A stretch of DNA of 64,000 nucleotides from Akanthomyces muscarius (lineage: Eukaryota > Ascomycota > Sordariomycetes > Hypocreales > Cordycipitaceae). The notes beneath the pieces were generated by a model. That model was not told the origin of the DNA and ran no database searches. It saw nothing but the letters and a program-made list of their open reading frames with translations. This document shows, piece by piece, positions 35,049 to 45,885 of the stretch (its first letter is position 1; every line of letters starts with the position of its first letter). Both the position numbers and the translations under genes were made by a program. Location of the stretch: the NCBI RefSeq assembly GCF_028009165.1, contig NC_079241.1, forward strand, positions 2,542,001 through 2,606,000. The letters run 5' to 3'.

Positions 35049-36744
35049 ATGAGCTACCAAGGATACGGCCGGCCGCAGTACGGCGCTCCGCCGATGCAGC
35101 AGCAGCAGCCGTACCAAGGCGGCTCTTACGGGTATGCTTAAATCTCGCTCTTTCTGTGCTTCTCGCGCCGCATTGTGTCTTGTTTGGCTGACGTTCAATG
35201 GCGCTGCGCCGTCGCGCCGTTTTAGTCCTCCGCAACATTCACCTCAGCCGTACCCGAATCAGGGTCAACCGTCGCCGCAGCATGTCTACTACCAGCAGGG
35301 ACAACCACAGCATCAACAATATTCTTATCCTGTACGAATCCTCTTCTGAGCGAATGCGCTCTCACCATGGCCGATTGTCCAAGTACTGACGAGCCCCGCA
35401 GCCTCAAAGCGCCAGCCCGCACGGGGCAAGTCCGCACGGCGCCAGCCCGCAGCAGTATCACCAGCAAATGCCCGGTCAACAATCGCCATATGCTGGCCGT
35501 CCCGGTGAGCTCAAGAAACCAGAGCTCTGTCCCGAGTGTTTGAACTAACATGTCGATAGCCGTCGGGCCGTCTCCTCAGCACAGCCATGGCCAGCAGCAT
35601 GGGCGCCAGGACATGGTTCAGGCTCCCCCGAGCACACCTCAGCACTTCGGAAGCGGCGCCCCTCAGAGCTACTCGTTCAAGTACTCACAGTGCACTGGAC
35701 GACGCAAGGCCCTTCTCATCGGAATCAACTACTTTGGCCAGCGCGGCCAGCTACGAGGCTGCATCAATGACGTGCGCAACATGACGTCGTACCTAGCTGA
35801 GCACTTTGGCTACAGACGCGAGGATATGGTCATCTTGACCGACGACCAACAGAACCCCATGAGCCAGCCTACCAAGCAAAACATCCTGCGAGCTATGCAC
35901 TGGCTTGTCAAGGACGCACGCCCCAACGATTCCCTCTTTTTCCACTACTCTGGTATGACCGCCAGCTTGATCATGAGGTATAATTTTGCTAATGAATGCA
36001 GGTCACGGCGGCCAAACGAAAGACCTTGACGGCGATGAGCCAGACGGCTACGACGAAGTCATTTATCCTGTGGATTTCCGCCAACACGGACACATTACCG
36101 ACGACGAAATGCACCGAATTATGGTCTCGCCTCTGTGCGCTGGCGTACGACTAACGGCCATTTTCGATTCCTGCCATTCTGGTACTGCGCTGGATCTACC
36201 GTACATTTACTCGACTCAGGGTATTCTCAAAGAGCCCAACCTGGCCAAGGAAGCTGGCCAGGGCCTGCTCGGTGTTATCTCCTCCTACAGCCAGGGTGAT
36301 CTGGGTGGCATGGGTAGCCAGATTGTCAGCCTTTTCAAGAAAGCAACAAGTGGCGAGGAGGCCCACAGCCGCGCCATTGCGACCAAAACCTCCCCTGCTG
36401 ATGTTGTTATGTGGTCAGGCAGCAAGGACGACCAAACTTCGTACGTGAAAACGACGATGCATAGCATGGATCCAGCTAACAATGACCTAGTGCCGATGCC
36501 AGCATTGGCCTTCAAGCCACCGGCGCCATGTCGTGGGCTTTCATCACTTCGCTCAAGAAGAACCCCCAGCAGAGCTATGTCCAGCTACTCAATAGTCTCC
36601 GCGACGAATTGTCCACACGGTACACGCAGAAGCCTCAGCTGTCCTGCAGCCACCCCCTAAGTACGCCACTCCACTCCTTCTCTGCTGTGTCCTTGTAGTG
36701 CTGACCAGCGCATCACAGACACCGACCTCCTCTTCGTCATGTAA
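35049..36744 (+). CDS. MCA1: Type I metacaspase
   Basis: Seven exons: 35049-35131, 35226-35331, 35402-35504, 35560-35952, 36002-36440, 36491-36660 and 36719-36744, giving 439 aa. All introns are GT..AG and consistent in phase. The N-terminal ~115 residues are a Gln/Pro/Gly/Tyr-rich prodomain with repeats such as QQQQPYQGG and a doubled SPHGA. The peptidase_C14 domain follows ([20 protein letters not shown]). The catalytic dyad is H230 (HYSGHGG) and C286 (DSCHSG), 56 residues apart as in yeast Yca1. The Ca2+-dependent enzyme cleaves after Arg/Lys and takes part in protein quality control and cell death in fungi. The C-terminus, SHPLNTDLLFVM, is completed by a 26-nt last exon. The start is the first Met of the prodomain, in a good initiator context. 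Identification is firm. Confidence 0.94.
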
Positions 36745-37325
36745 AAGACCAGATACGGCCAGGAGCCTTTTTTGTTTATGCTGTAACCGGGTAGCCTAGA
36801 GCGGCCGCACCCTGCGACTGTTACCGGATGTCGATGCGCAAGGTCGAACAGGAACCCTATTTTTTTTAACATTTGTTTTTCTATTCGCACAGATGGGTGA
36901 CTTTTTGTGTATTCAAACACGGACGTTTTTTATCGATATACCTTGGGACTATCATTTGCAGGCCGTATTTGCTTGACTTTTTTGTTGTTGGAGATGTGGA
37001 GAGAGGACGGCAATGCACAGAGTCTCCATGAAAGCGGGCAGGGAAAAAGACATACAAGATTTTATGATTAATACAAGACATTGAGTAGCACCCTTCATGT
37101 CATCTGATGTGAGAACAAGGAGAATAGGAAGAAAACGACATCTTTGTCAATATATATGCGTTGTAATCGAAAGACAATAAACGCCCCAGCCATAGAAAGA
37201 GTCGCCAAGTACCCAACGAGGCATGAATGAGTATCCCAGAAACGCCTGCCAAAAAAAAAAAAAAACTAGTTCGTGATGCTACCAATTGTTCCCAATGCGA
37301 CCAAGAAAAAAAAAAGCCCACATTC
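36745..37325. other. Convergent 3' flanks of metacaspase and spindle-pole gene
   Basis: No gene seen. A-rich runs at about 37251-37265 and 37302-37312 lie near the 3' end of the minus-strand gene. Confidence 0.5.
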
Positions 37326-40300
37326 TTATGCGACCACACTGCCCGTGTCCTCCACCCGCACGACCTTGAGCCCCCGCGAGCGCTTGGCCTTGCGCCTCTC
37401 CTCCGTGGCCGCGACCAGCCTGCACCGGACGTCTTCCTGCTCCGCCCAGCGGCGCGCCGACAGGCGCATCCGGGCGACGAAGCGCGCCATGACGATAAAC
37501 GTCCGCAGGGTTGGCTTGCGGCGCTCGTCGTCGCCTGCGGACCCCGGGCCGCCGCCGCCGCCGGTGAGGAGCGGCTTGCGGCTGTGGAGGATCTTGGTGC
37601 GAATGTGCTCGAGCTCGCGCAGCTGTGCCTTGTTGCTGTTTGTCACATTGTCAGTAAATCGTGCCACGGGGGCGGTAGAGGAAAGGAAAACGTACCAAGC
37701 GCTCGCAATATCCAGCTGCAGCTGGATAAACTTCTTGGCGTATGCCGCGTCGGTGCGCATCGATGCCTCGCGCTCCCACCGCGCCTGCATCCACTCCATC
37801 TGCATCACCATGCCGCGGACCTCTTTGCGGTGGCGGACCTCCGCGCCGTCGGCGGCGCGCACCACCGTCTCGAGCGCCGTCTCCGCCTCGACGAGGCCTG
37901 TCCCGCGGCGGAGGCTGGCCACCTCGCGCTGCAGCTTCTCCGCGCTGACGCGATACGCGGCGCGCTCGCTGCGGGTGCGCTCCAGCTTCCGACGGAGCGC
38001 CACCTCGGAGCTCACGAGGCCTTCGATAATGGCCTGCTGCTGACGCACGTCGTGCTCCAGGTTATCGATTTCGGCCTGCGTCTTGCGCAGCTGCTTGGCG
38101 TCCTTCTTACTGCTGCTGTAGCTGTTGGCGTCTTTACTCTTGGAGGAAAGTGACGTGGCAGCAGCGGCGGCGATAGCGGCGTCGCGGTCACGAATCGTCT
38201 TGTCGAGTTGGTGCTGGAGGCGCTGCAGAGACTGCGCATGCTCGTCGGCCATTTCCTCGGCCTGCTGGCGGGCCTCCTCTAAGAACTCCTCGAGGACCAC
38301 ACGCTGGTCTTCGGCGTTGTCGAGCTGCTGCTGCAGCTCCTCAGCAATCACCTGCGAGCCGCCGTATGTTGCGTTGGCCGTCTGGCTGCCGTTGGGTGAT
38401 CCCATCAAGCGCGAGATTTGGTTGTCGTGGAGCTTGCTCTCAAGATCTGCGACCTCACGGCGCAGACCCTTGATGATGTCCTTGCTGGCTGTCTCACGTT
38501 GCAAAAACTCGACCTCCTTCTGACGAGCGCTGGTCAGGTCGCGCCGTATTATGGACACTTCGTTGCTACCATCGCCGTCTAGGAGAGCCTGTGCAGAGGC
38601 TAGCTGCGCTTGATAATCCTCAACGCGACGTTCCAAATCACGAATGGTACGGCGAGTCGTGGAGTTGTCCACCGTCTCAGTGGATGACGCCTGCCGTAAC
38701 TTGGCATGGAGTTGCATGATTTCCTGATTCAGTCTATCCTCCTCAGCTGCTGCCTTCTCAATTTCGTCTTCAAGCGACTTTTCAACAGACTGCCGCTGTT
38801 CTGAAAGCGCCATATTCTCGTCACGCAGACGGCGCACTTCGCTATCAAGTTTGAGCTTTGCAGTGCGTAGATCGAGCCGCTCCTGATCTACACGAAGTGT
38901 ATCGTTATCATGAAGCTTTGCGTGGCGCAGCTCGCTATCCAGTTCATCGCGCTCGGCCTTGACCTCAGCTAGCGAGGTCTGGGTATTGCGGAGCTCAGCT
39001 CGAATCGAGGCCAAGTTATCTTCAATAGATCTCTTTTCTGAGGACACCTTGTCAAGTTTGGTGTTGGCATCCGTAAGCTGCCATTTGAGGCGAGCTAGCG
39101 TTTGCGTGCCGCGCGTGGGAGTGTCAGCGGCGCCTCGAGATCCTTCAGTGCTCAGGCGTAATGTGTGGAGCTGCTCGCGCAGACTCTCACACTCATGCTT
39201 CAGAGCTTCGGCATCGCTACGACCAGGCGTAGTCATGACGACTGACTTGTTGCGCAGCGTTTCAACTTGGTCCTCCAGAGAGATGACCCGATTGGCTTGA
39301 GTCTGGTAGTCGACTTGGGTTTGTCTCAGATCGTCGCGCACGGTAGAGAGCTCGCTCCGGAGCTCAGTCAACATCTTCTGACGAGTCTCCAGAGCATCCT
39401 GGAGATCGTCAATTTGTCTTGTCATGACTGCCTCTTCGCTTCGGTGGCGCTCCTCCTCCATCTTGAGAGTATCCTGGAGTTTGGAGCCTCGGTCTGGTAG
39501 AGATCCTTCCGCTTCGCGCAGGCGGTCGATTGCCCTTTGAAGTCCGGCAGCTTTTTGCTCAGCGCGATTGCGCTCTGCTTCCAAGGTCTGCTTCTCCGTC
39601 TCCCATTTCTCGCTGTCATTGTCGTATATGTTATCTTTTTCGCGTATCTCGGCCTGCATGTCGGAAATGTCGTCATTCAGCCGCTCGAGCTCATCCTGAT
39701 ACTGTCCGCGGAGGTCCTTTTCGACCTCTACAGCATAGTCTCTTTCCTTGGCGACGCTGCTCTCAAGCTCTTCGACCTCTATTTGCAGGCGCTGGGCATC
39801 TTGTTGCAGCGAGGTCGATTCTGCAGCCAGGGTATCGTATCGCGCCTGTATCAAGTCCTTTTCGTCTACCTGGGCTTGTAGTTCCGCTTCAAGTTCCATG
39901 ATCCTGGCCTCTGCTTCTGGGTTGCCTTGTCGCGTGGTTACTTGTTGATGCTCCAGCTGGTCGACTTTGTTCTTGAGCTGATCAATTTCTCCATTGGCTT
40001 CAGTATACTCCTTTTCCAGTGTAGCGTAGTCTTCCCCGGCCTTGTCAAGCTCATCCTGCAGTCTGGTTACTCTCTCGTCTATTTGTCGAGAGAGGCCCTT
40101 TGAGACAACAGATTTGTCGGCCATTTCTTCTTGAAGTTCCTCCAAATCTCGCTCAGCTCGATCTTTTTGAGTCGCGGCTTCTTCGAGCTTGTCATTGAGT
40201 TCGTCGACTTGCTCCTCTAGACGACGAATGCTCTGTTCCAGGTCTTGTATCGTTTCTTTCGCTTCCTCGAGCTCCTCACCATCCTGTCCGTTTTCCTCGA

Positions 40301-41387
40301 GTTCCTCTGCCCTCTTCTCCGCCGTCCTGGCTCTTTCTTCGGCTTCTTCAATCTTATCTTTAAGATCTTCAGCTTCGTCTTCTCGTTCCGTCAGCTGGCG
40401 GTCCTTGTCTCGTAGATCCGCCTCCAGATCCTCGATGTTATCTTGAAGCTTCTCTAGCTGTTCTTGGTTTCCCTGCCCTGCAGTGACTTGGCGACGCAAG
40501 TCGCGAAGGTCTTCCTCCTTATCGTCAAGTTGCTGTTGTAAGCTTTCCATTTCGGTGTGGAGAACTGTGTCCTCTCGGCCTTGGGACGATCTGCTCTGCA
40601 GCTCGAGTATTTGCTGGCGGCATATCTCTAGCTCGCGCTCTGCTGTAGAGAGAGACTTCTTGTAGCGATGAGCTTCCCGTTGCATGGTGACCTTGTCCAC
40701 TTTCAGTTCGGTATTTTCTTTCAGAGCCGCTTCGTGAAACCCTGGGCCGGCCTTCCGAAGGGCTTCCTCAAGAAAGTGAATCTTGAGCTTCAAGCCAAAG
40801 TTCTCCTTCTCAATCTTGTCGATGACGTTTTCTTGTTCTCGGAGCGAAAGCTGATTGCCATCTTGCAACGGTCCCTTGTCACCACCACGTCTTGTTGCAA
40901 TCGCTAGAGGAGTCGAAGTAACACTGCTACTGTCGATCTGCGGAATTGTATGGTCGAGAAATGACTGGTTACGTGACGAAGAGTACATGGAAGCGTCCAT
41001 CCGTGGCACTGGCGTCAAGTCGTTTTCGTCGATGCGGCTCAGGTTGGGCGTCAGGCTCATGGCGCCATTCTCCTTGCCTCCTTGCCGGCGGACACTATTT
41101 CTCGTAGCTGACTTGAGCAAGGGCGTGAACTCGGCGCCGCCTATGCTGGGCGGCAAATTGTTTCGGTCTGTCAGGGGATCGCGACGAGGTGTTCGGATGT
41201 TGACGCCGTTGCCGTTGGAGCGTCCGTTGCGAAGCTGCTGCAAAATGTTGCCGCTCTCCTTCTCTGGCGAGTGAAAAGAAGCTTCCTGGGAGATATCGGC
41301 AAAATCTGGCCCTCGGCTTAGGTAGGTAGCATCTCCAATGTTGGTCCTCGGGGTGTCAAGGACACCACCATAGCCGCCTTGCACCAT
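37326..41387 (-). CDS. Pericentrin/centrosomin-like spindle-pole-body coiled-coil protein (Pcp1/PcpA or ApsB/Mto1 group)
   Basis: Minus-strand exons are 41387-37696 and 37635-37326, giving 1333 aa. The open frame is continuous, but a 60-nt intron (37695-37636, GTACGT..CAAACAG) is in-frame and stop-free; removing it yields DIASACNKAQLRELEHI, matching the family better than the unspliced VFLSSTAPVARF. The first ~180 residues are disordered. Residues about 181-250 match the centrosomin N-terminal motif that recruits gamma-tubulin complexes (LREQENVIDKIEKENFGLKL). A long coiled coil fills about 190-1180. A PACT-like segment is near residues 1190-1250 (EWMQARWEREASMRTDAAY), which suggests a Pcp1/PcpA pole protein rather than ApsB/Mto1, though the split is not certain. 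The role is microtubule nucleation at the spindle pole body. It shares a 650-bp divergent promoter with the F-box gene. Confidence 0.85.
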   Translation of the reverse strand: MVQGGYGGVLDTPRTNIGDATYLSRGPDFADISQEASFHSPEKESGNILQQLRNGRSNGNGVNIRTPRRDPLTDRNNLPPSIGGAEFTPLLKSATRNSVRRQGGKENGAMSLTPNLSRIDENDLTPVPRMDASMYSSSRNQSFLDHTIPQIDSSSVTSTPLAIATRRGGDKGPLQDGNQLSLREQENVIDKIEKENFGLKLKIHFLEEALRKAGPGFHEAALKENTELKVDKVTMQREAHRYKKSLSTAERELEICRQQILELQSRSSQGREDTVLHTEMESLQQQLDDKEEDLRDLRRQVTAGQGNQEQLEKLQDNIEDLEADLRDKDRQLTEREDEAEDLKDKIEEAEERARTAEKRAEELEENGQDGEELEEAKETIQDLEQSIRRLEEQVDELNDKLEEAATQKDRAERDLEELQEEMADKSVVSKGLSRQIDERVTRLQDELDKAGEDYATLEKEYTEANGEIDQLKNKVDQLEHQQVTTRQGNPEAEARIMELEAELQAQVDEKDLIQARYDTLAAESTSLQQDAQRLQIEVEELESSVAKERDYAVEVEKDLRGQYQDELERLNDDISDMQAEIREKDNIYDNDSEKWETEKQTLEAERNRAEQKAAGLQRAIDRLREAEGSLPDRGSKLQDTLKMEEERHRSEEAVMTRQIDDLQDALETRQKMLTELRSELSTVRDDLRQTQVDYQTQANRVISLEDQVETLRNKSVVMTTPGRSDAEALKHECESLREQLHTLRLSTEGSRGAADTPTRGTQTLARLKWQLTDANTKLDKVSSEKRSIEDNLASIRAELRNTQTSLAEVKAERDELDSELRHAKLHDNDTLRVDQERLDLRTAKLKLDSEVRRLRDENMALSEQRQSVEKSLEDEIEKAAAEEDRLNQEIMQLHAKLRQASSTETVDNSTTRRTIRDLERRVEDYQAQLASAQALLDGDGSNEVSIIRRDLTSARQKEVEFLQRETASKDIIKGLRREVADLESKLHDNQISRLMGSPNGSQTANATYGGSQVIAEELQQQLDNAEDQRVVLEEFLEEARQQAEEMADEHAQSLQRLQHQLDKTIRDRDAAIAAAAATSLSSKSKDANSYSSSKKDAKQLRKTQAEIDNLEHDVRQQQAIIEGLVSSEVALRRKLERTRSERAAYRVSAEKLQREVASLRRGTGLVEAETALETVVRAADGAEVRHRKEVRGMVMQMEWMQARWEREASMRTDAAYAKKFIQLQLDIASAWYVFLSSTAPVARFTDNVTNSNKAQLRELEHIRTKILHSRKPLLTGGGGGPGSAGDDERRKPTLRTFIVMARFVARMRLSARRWAEQEDVRCRLVAATEERRKAKRSRGLKVVRVEDTGSVVA

Positions 41388-42035
41388 GGCGGCGGCGACA
41401 CTGGAATCGGAGGCACGGCTCGAAGTAAAGGACTGTCGAGTAGCTACTCGGTGGAGAGACGCATAACAAACAATAGAGTTCAGAGGAACTGGGCACAGAA
41501 ATCAAGTGGAAAGAAAGACAAGCGCTCAAACAAATCGTGTAAACTGCATTACCAGGCGACAGGTCTGCGCGCCAGTGTAAGTAGAGTATATCGATAATTC
41601 TTGGATAGCGTAAGTACGCGTTTCTGTTGTTTACTGGTTGCCCATTTTAGGTCTAGCGGCCCGCTGTGAGCAGCAACCAATGGGGGGCCGGTACAGTGCC
41701 GGATTCCCCGCTTTAATTCTTCACTGGCCTGTAGCCATTCTGGAGGCGCATATTAATGATAGCACCACTCTGTTTGCTAGGTACCTAGGAAATGCTGGGG
41801 CAATTTCTGGGTATAATCAGCAGTGCTCACTTTCGGCTTCCGGCGTAGTGCATCTCAACAGTATAATCTGGCCGACTTTGTTCTGTCAGTCGATGCAGGT
41901 GGCCGTTGCGTGTGATGGCGGTGGTGACGACATTTATATTGTGGCGATTAGTAAATATATATGTACCAAGTTCCCCCACTTCGTCCCTCTCGGGATATTC
42001 GTTGTGCATCTCCGGGTCTTGTGTCCTCATTCCAA
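41388..42035. promoter_or_regulatory. Divergent promoter region, spindle-pole gene / F-box gene
   Basis: The 648-bp region between the two starts must hold both promoters. A 12-bp palindrome CTAGGTACCTAG is at 41777-41788. TA-rich sequence (TAAATATATATG) near 41951-41963 precedes the F-box gene. An in-frame Met at 41961 is an alternative, longer start for that gene. Confidence 0.5.
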
Positions 42036-44048
42036 ATGACGGAACACAGCAGCAACTGGCAATCAACTCATGCGTCTTTGGAAATATTCCCAGACGATAT
42101 CATCGAGCAAGTACTACAGCATGTATCGCCATTGGACAATCTGAAAGGCCTACAAAGAGTCTCGCAAAGGTTGCGACGGCTAGCAAGTGAGCCTCTCCTG
42201 TGGCGGCACCACTGCCTGGCGACTTTCCGGTATTGGCAACCGGAACATGGATTGGAGCTACTTTTGAAGAGAAATGCCTCTGCCACAAACTGGAAAGCCT
42301 TGTTTCTCATGCGCCAAAAGCAAAACGCATCAATAGCACGTATCCTCCACCGCGTTGTCGCCACCGGAGTAGAGCGCATCGCGGGCATGCACCAGATCTG
42401 TCAGTATGGTTACGATGCTAAGGATTTTCTTATCGAAAAATGTCGCACAACATACGAGCATCCGGATGTTCTGGCAGTAAGGTAAGGCTGATGCGAATTT
42501 CATTCGCTGAACTCTGCTCACACATATCCAGGCACTATGCAGGAGCTATCCTCGGCAGCATACATCGGGCCCTTGCTGTTCAGCAATGGTTCCAAGTAAG
42601 CAATTCGAACTCAACAGATCCTCTTAATATACAGCCATCTTTAGAAAAGTCACTGGCTGCCTTTGATCTTTTCGTCCTCCATGATCAGCCCGGCGATCTC
42701 AACGAGGTTGGTGACGGCTCCCGCATATTCCAGTACACCCGACACTAATTTTCCACTTTGGTAGACCAGTCAAATGTTAGATAGCTACGCCAGACTCTTC
42801 ATGAGACTGCAACCGCAGTGGAGCGAGAAAAGCACGAGGCAGAAAGCTCTGGCGTTGAACCAGTGGATACGTGCGAATAATCTTGCCGGGCTGGATGATC
42901 ATCGACTGGATTACAGAAACCTGCGGAATTGCTTTATTGGACAGGCACTGCGAGACTCGAGACATGAGTCAATACCCATAATCTCCTGCGCAATATACTG
43001 TTGCATTGCCGAGAGAATTGGACTGCAAGCGGAATGCTTCTTGGCGCCTATGTGCGTCCATGTTGTTGTTACCGCACCGACTGGCTATGATCTGGACATG
43101 AATCATAGCAGCCATGAACATCAGATGTATCTCAATCCATTCAGTCAGGATGGCGAAGTATCTGTCGACAGTTTGGAACATCTGGTGTCACACGCTGACA
43201 TGACCATCGAGAATTTGCGCAATTCTGGAACAGTCTTCGCCGTCACCACGCGAACAGCGCACAACATCGAGGCATCCCACGCCGCAGGAACCCACCGTGC
43301 CGACCCCTTGTCTATTAGCAAGCTGCTCCACGGCCATGCCGCTCTCAATCGTCAGCTGGCACTCTACGCTACGCGCTGGGCACTGCTCATCCTGCAGGTT
43401 CCCTTCACCAGAATGTGGCTAGATCGCCGCACCCAGCTTCTGCGACACATTGTCCGCGACTGGCCGGAAGATGAGTGGATCATGGCCAAGTATGTGCTGG
43501 CGCAGGGCCAACGTACTGGTGTCAACGCCGCCGTGGCGCAGGCGAACATTTTAATTGCTGACGGAGTGCAACGCCTGGACCAGTTACAGCCCGATATATT
43601 CCAGACTGACCTGACCGAGGAGTGCGTGGCCCCCTTTCGGCTGGGCCAAATATTTGTGCACAAACGCTACCAGTGGCTCGGTGCGATTGTAGGATTCTAC
43701 GGAGTACCGCCGGCTTCATGGGGAGTATTTGACGCGGCATCCGAGGGCTACGGCGCCGCGCAAAGCACCACCGACGATCGGGGCAGATTCTACATCAAGA
43801 CCATGTGAGTGACGGAAGCTACCGAACACGCTTGCGAGTGGAGTACTAAATTGTTTTCTAGAGTTGCCTCCAGTACCGACGAACGCATCATTGCTCCTGG
43901 AAATTTAGAAGTGATCGAGGACGAATCGCGGGTGGTGAGAGACATGTTTCCGTTGGCGGGCAAGTACTTTAAGAGATTCGATCGCGAGAACTGCCGCTTC
44001 ATATCCAATATTGACGAGGAATACCCACGTTTGACTGTCTTGAAGTGA
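42036..44048 (+). CDS. FBXO21-like F-box protein with transglutaminase-like and YccV/hemimethylated-DNA-binding-like domains
   Basis: Exons are 42036-42481, 42532-42706, 42765-43804 and 43862-44048, giving 615 aa. Residues about 15-58 form an F-box (IFPDDIIEQVLQHVSPLDNL); it would bind Skp1 in an SCF ubiquitin ligase. The middle resembles the transglutaminase-like core of FBXO21 proteins (SLAAFDLFVLHDQPGDLNE, IISCAIYCCIAERIGLQAEC). Residues about 497-600 resemble the YccV domain (LGQIFVHKRYQWLGAIVGFY). Introns 1 and 3 are GTAAGG and GTGAGT; intron 2 has a weaker donor GTTGGT but fits phase and length (58 nt). A GTAAGC at 42596 could open a 39-nt intron; I kept this stretch as coding because 39 nt is too short. 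A Met at 41961 is an alternative start. Substrate unknown. Confidence 0.82.
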
Positions 44049-44200
44049 AGCACATTGCGCCAAAACACAAAGTTGTATTTGATTTGGGGATATACAACTA
44101 CGCGTTCCGGGTTAAGATTCAAGGCATTATTTACATTGATACATAGAGTTGGATAAATGCTTTACCTGAACTCATCTAAATAGCCCAACCTCCAGCGCTG

Positions 44201-45885
44201 CTATGCCGATAGCTTGACAATGTCTTCCAGAACGCCCTTTTCTGCTAATTTTGATATCCATTTATGCAACACGGTCCCGTAGTCCTTCTTTCGCGCTGTC
44301 ACGCGCCCCTCGTCAGCCATGGCCACCATGGTCTCGCCACGATACTCTCCCATGGCGGCGCGGGCTTCAATGACAAACTGACGCCTAAGACTTGCTCCCT
44401 CGCTGGCACTGAGGTTAACTTCAACCACTCTTGATTTAAGGGAAACGGTGGCAAGTTCTCCGATAACATCCTCTGGTTTCAAATCGTACTCAGCCAGCAG
44501 CAGAGCATCGTTGGTGTCAAGCTGGATGTCACCATCAGTGACGAGTTTAGAGTAGGTATCTCCATGTTGCGTCTTCATCCGCGCATCTAAGAAATGCACA
44601 GTCGCTAGAGCGACTCGTACAGCCTTCTTGTATTTTTGGAAGGTGCTCTGGCAGAGCGAGAGCAAGTTGAAAGATAGCTGACTCTCCTCATACTGAAGCA
44701 TACGAGCCTCGATCTGTGGCCGGGCGATGTTGGTCCAACAGTCGCCATCGATTCTGCCTGAATTTGAATGTTAATATGCTGTTTACCGTCTTGCTTGTGC
44801 AAAGAATAGTTACATACCGAGCTTGCGAGGCTTGCCCCGCAGACCGTCCAGTTCCCAGACAAACCCTCCTGACGGAACATACGCAACGAAATGGTAGCCA
44901 TAGTCATTGCTGTGGCGCTTTTTGGGCTTCTTTTTGCGAGACGTATTACGAGATGCTTGGGCGCGTTTTCGCGTTTTGGTATCGGACGCCTCACTCTCCA
45001 AAAAAAGGTCGGCATTCAGACAGTCCATGCGACGAGCAAAAGAATTATGCGTCTTGCGTATGAACTTGTTTCTGCCCAGCTCATAGCCACGCACCGCGGT
45101 GCTCATCTCGGCGGTGGCTTCCTTGAACGTCTCCAGTTCGCTTCCAAGGTTGATGTCGGTGTGGTTCATCACAATGTTGAGCAGCGCAACCGTAGCGCAT
45201 GCGTTGGAAGTGGTCTACTGAGCATTAGAAATGATTCACATGATGGGAGCGGCAACGGAACCTGATTTGCGAACCAGACTGGCCCAGTCACTTCCCCTGC
45301 GTCGTCGTCGTCAACAAACGGCGCGTACTGAAAAAGGAAGATGAGGCCATACACGGGTTTTCTTTGAACTGTTAGTAGTTTCTCTTTGAATCGCTTTAAT
45401 TGAAACATACGGTAGAATATCTAATGAATCTTGATCTAGAGTGAAGAGCTCTTGCACTTTGACGTTCTTTACGCCCAGGTCCTTCAAGATCATGGTGAAA
45501 AATGCCTAGAGTACCGAGTGAGCAGAAGTTGCCATTTGCTTTTTGTGTCATAGCTTACCGGCTCGGATTCTAATTCAATCCACCCATCCCATTCTTCAAT
45601 CTCCTCAGATGTGAGGGGCCTCATGGCCTCCTCAAGCAGGTTGTCGGGAAGCACATGACTCTGGGGCGGGGCGGCAGCTTTGCGTTTTGGATTGCGCCTC
45701 TTCTCGCTAGAAGCCAAGTCTGACGGGCTCATTTTACGGGAAGCCGTCTTGCCATCGGGCTTCTTTCTGCGAATTTGAACAACGATGCCTGGTCTTGCGA
45801 GGCGCTTCGACCGACGACGACCGCTGGGCGGTGGACTATCCCGCTCGGGCAGCTTGTTAGCGACGCGACGATTGCGAAGTTGCAT
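44201..45885 (-). CDS. Ubiquitin C-terminal hydrolase (UCH, BAP1/UCHL5-like)
   Basis: Minus-strand exons are 45885-45559, 45505-45411, 45361-45262, 45214-44818 and 44757-44201, giving 491 aa. The enzyme belongs to peptidase family C12 and removes ubiquitin from small adducts or histone-type targets. The catalytic set is complete with normal spacing: Q174 (WFANQ), C180 (NACAT), H282 (YHFVAYV) and D297 (ELDGL). Family blocks run from about residue 100 (WIELESEP, LGVKNVKVQELFTLD, PVYGLIFLF). The N-terminal 95 residues are very basic with bipartite nuclear-signal-like runs (RRRSKRLARP). Unusually, a basic run (residues 254-275) sits in the crossover loop just before the catalytic His. The C-terminal ~180 residues are helical. 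Intron 3 has a weak donor (GTTCCG) but rejoins FANQ to TTSNACAT. It converges on the F-box gene. Confidence 0.88.
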
